A stretch of DNA of 64,000 nucleotides. It comes from Xylocopa sonorina (taxonomy: Eukaryota > Arthropoda > Insecta > Hymenoptera > Apidae). A program made the translations under genes and the position numbers. How positions within the stretch are numbered: the first letter of the stretch is position 1; the number at the start of each line of letters is the position of its first letter. The notes beneath the pieces are model-generated. The model was not told the DNA's origin and did not search any database. It saw only the letters and a program-made list of their open reading frames with translations. The stretch covers positions 1,054,001 through 1,118,000 of the forward strand of contig NW_027490116.1 of the NCBI RefSeq assembly GCF_050948175.1. Direction: 5' to 3'. Positions 63,660 to 64,000 of this stretch are shown here, in pieces.

Positions 63660-64000
63660 TTTACATTCATGTGAATTGAAATCGAGGTATACATGACACT
63701 TCGCAATGAATATTATATCTTTTCATAAAACATAGGAATGAGTTGCGATATCGCGTTTTGAGAAGCATTAGAACTCTATTGCTAGGATACGTAGATATCT
63801 GTAAACGCTATTTCCTAGCATGGAAGTTTCGCATTTACATTCTTTTGAAGTGAATGCGAGATATACATGACACTTCGCACCTAATATTATATCTTGTCAT
63901 GAAACATAGGAATGAGTTGCGATTTCGCGTTTTGAGAAGCATTAGAGCTCTATTGCGACGATACGTAGACATCTGCAAACAACATTTCCTAGCAAGAAAG
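63660..64000 (+). repeat. Higher-order block F, copy 2 (cut by window end)
   Basis: Second copy of 62,095-62,435, followed to the last base. It shows that the nine-monomer register continues beyond the window. Confidence 0.85.

Larger units (their letters stand above)
33921..64000 (+). repeat. Satellite array 3, 174-bp monomer, forward phase
   Basis: About 173 monomers of the same family in the orientation of array 1, running past the window end. The first unit is diverged (GAAGTGTAGTCGAGGTATAC, AAACCCAGAAATG), as at an array edge. It contains three domains by eye: 33.9-42.7 kb with mixed and mostly dispersed variants; 42.7-56.0 kb built from large recent higher-order repeats; and 56.0-64.0 kb built from a different set (GTGATTTAAGAAGCACTAG, TTAATATTATATC, TATGGCATTTTAAGAATC). 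No genes. Confidence 0.97.

Noticed and set aside
1..64000. Telomeric repeats (TTAGG), tRNA or rRNA genes
   Set aside because: No tandem TTAGG, no tRNA cloverleaf with A and B boxes, and no rRNA-like segment was seen in the islands or arrays.

Overview
This window is eukaryotic, non-coding, satellite-dominated DNA, most likely from an insect. About 58 of 64 kb is one tandem repeat family with an AT-rich monomer of 174 bp, read directly from successive copies of the phase motif TCGCATTTAC (for example at 161, 335, 508, 682, 856 and 1030). I estimate about 330 monomers. No operon, tRNA, rRNA, CRISPR array or prokaryotic gene is visible. The insect assignment rests on the type of mobile-element debris in the islands and the short AT-rich intron-like gene structure. 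Hymenoptera (bee, ant or wasp) is my best guess and is inference only.

Layout: (1) 1-21,317, satellite array 1, forward phase, ending in increasingly degenerate monomers. (2) 21,318-22,900, a GC-rich non-satellite island with an open 119-codon frame carrying internal repeats, a TATA-like box, a small 37-codon ORF and overlapping open frames; probably retroelement debris. (3) 22,901-29,346, satellite array 2 in the opposite orientation. (4) 29,347-33,920, a second island: a GC-rich part with two poly-G tracts, a block rich in inverted repeats, AT-rich DNA, a candidate two-exon minus-strand gene for a small membrane-anchored coiled-coil protein, a transposon end next to its start codon, and an LTR-like fragment with a TGGCGCCC primer-binding-site motif. 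(5) 33,921-64,000, satellite array 3, forward phase again, running off the window.

Inside the arrays, monomers are arranged in nested higher-order repeats whose offsets are nearly all multiples of 174 (348, 696, 870, 1566, 2610, 3132, 3828, 4002, 4698 and 5916, within a few bases). The most striking are a direct tandem duplication of 4,000 bp (about 47,990-51,990 and 51,990-55,990) with only about nine substitutions spotted, and an 18-monomer unit of about 3,131 bp recurring at 43.9, 47.1 and 50.2 kb. The nucleosome-scale monomer, the dyad symmetries in every canonical unit and the higher-order structure fit a centromeric or pericentromeric satellite; function cannot be proven from sequence.

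Open reading frames inside the arrays (up to about 105 codons) are satellite sequence and are not annotated as genes.
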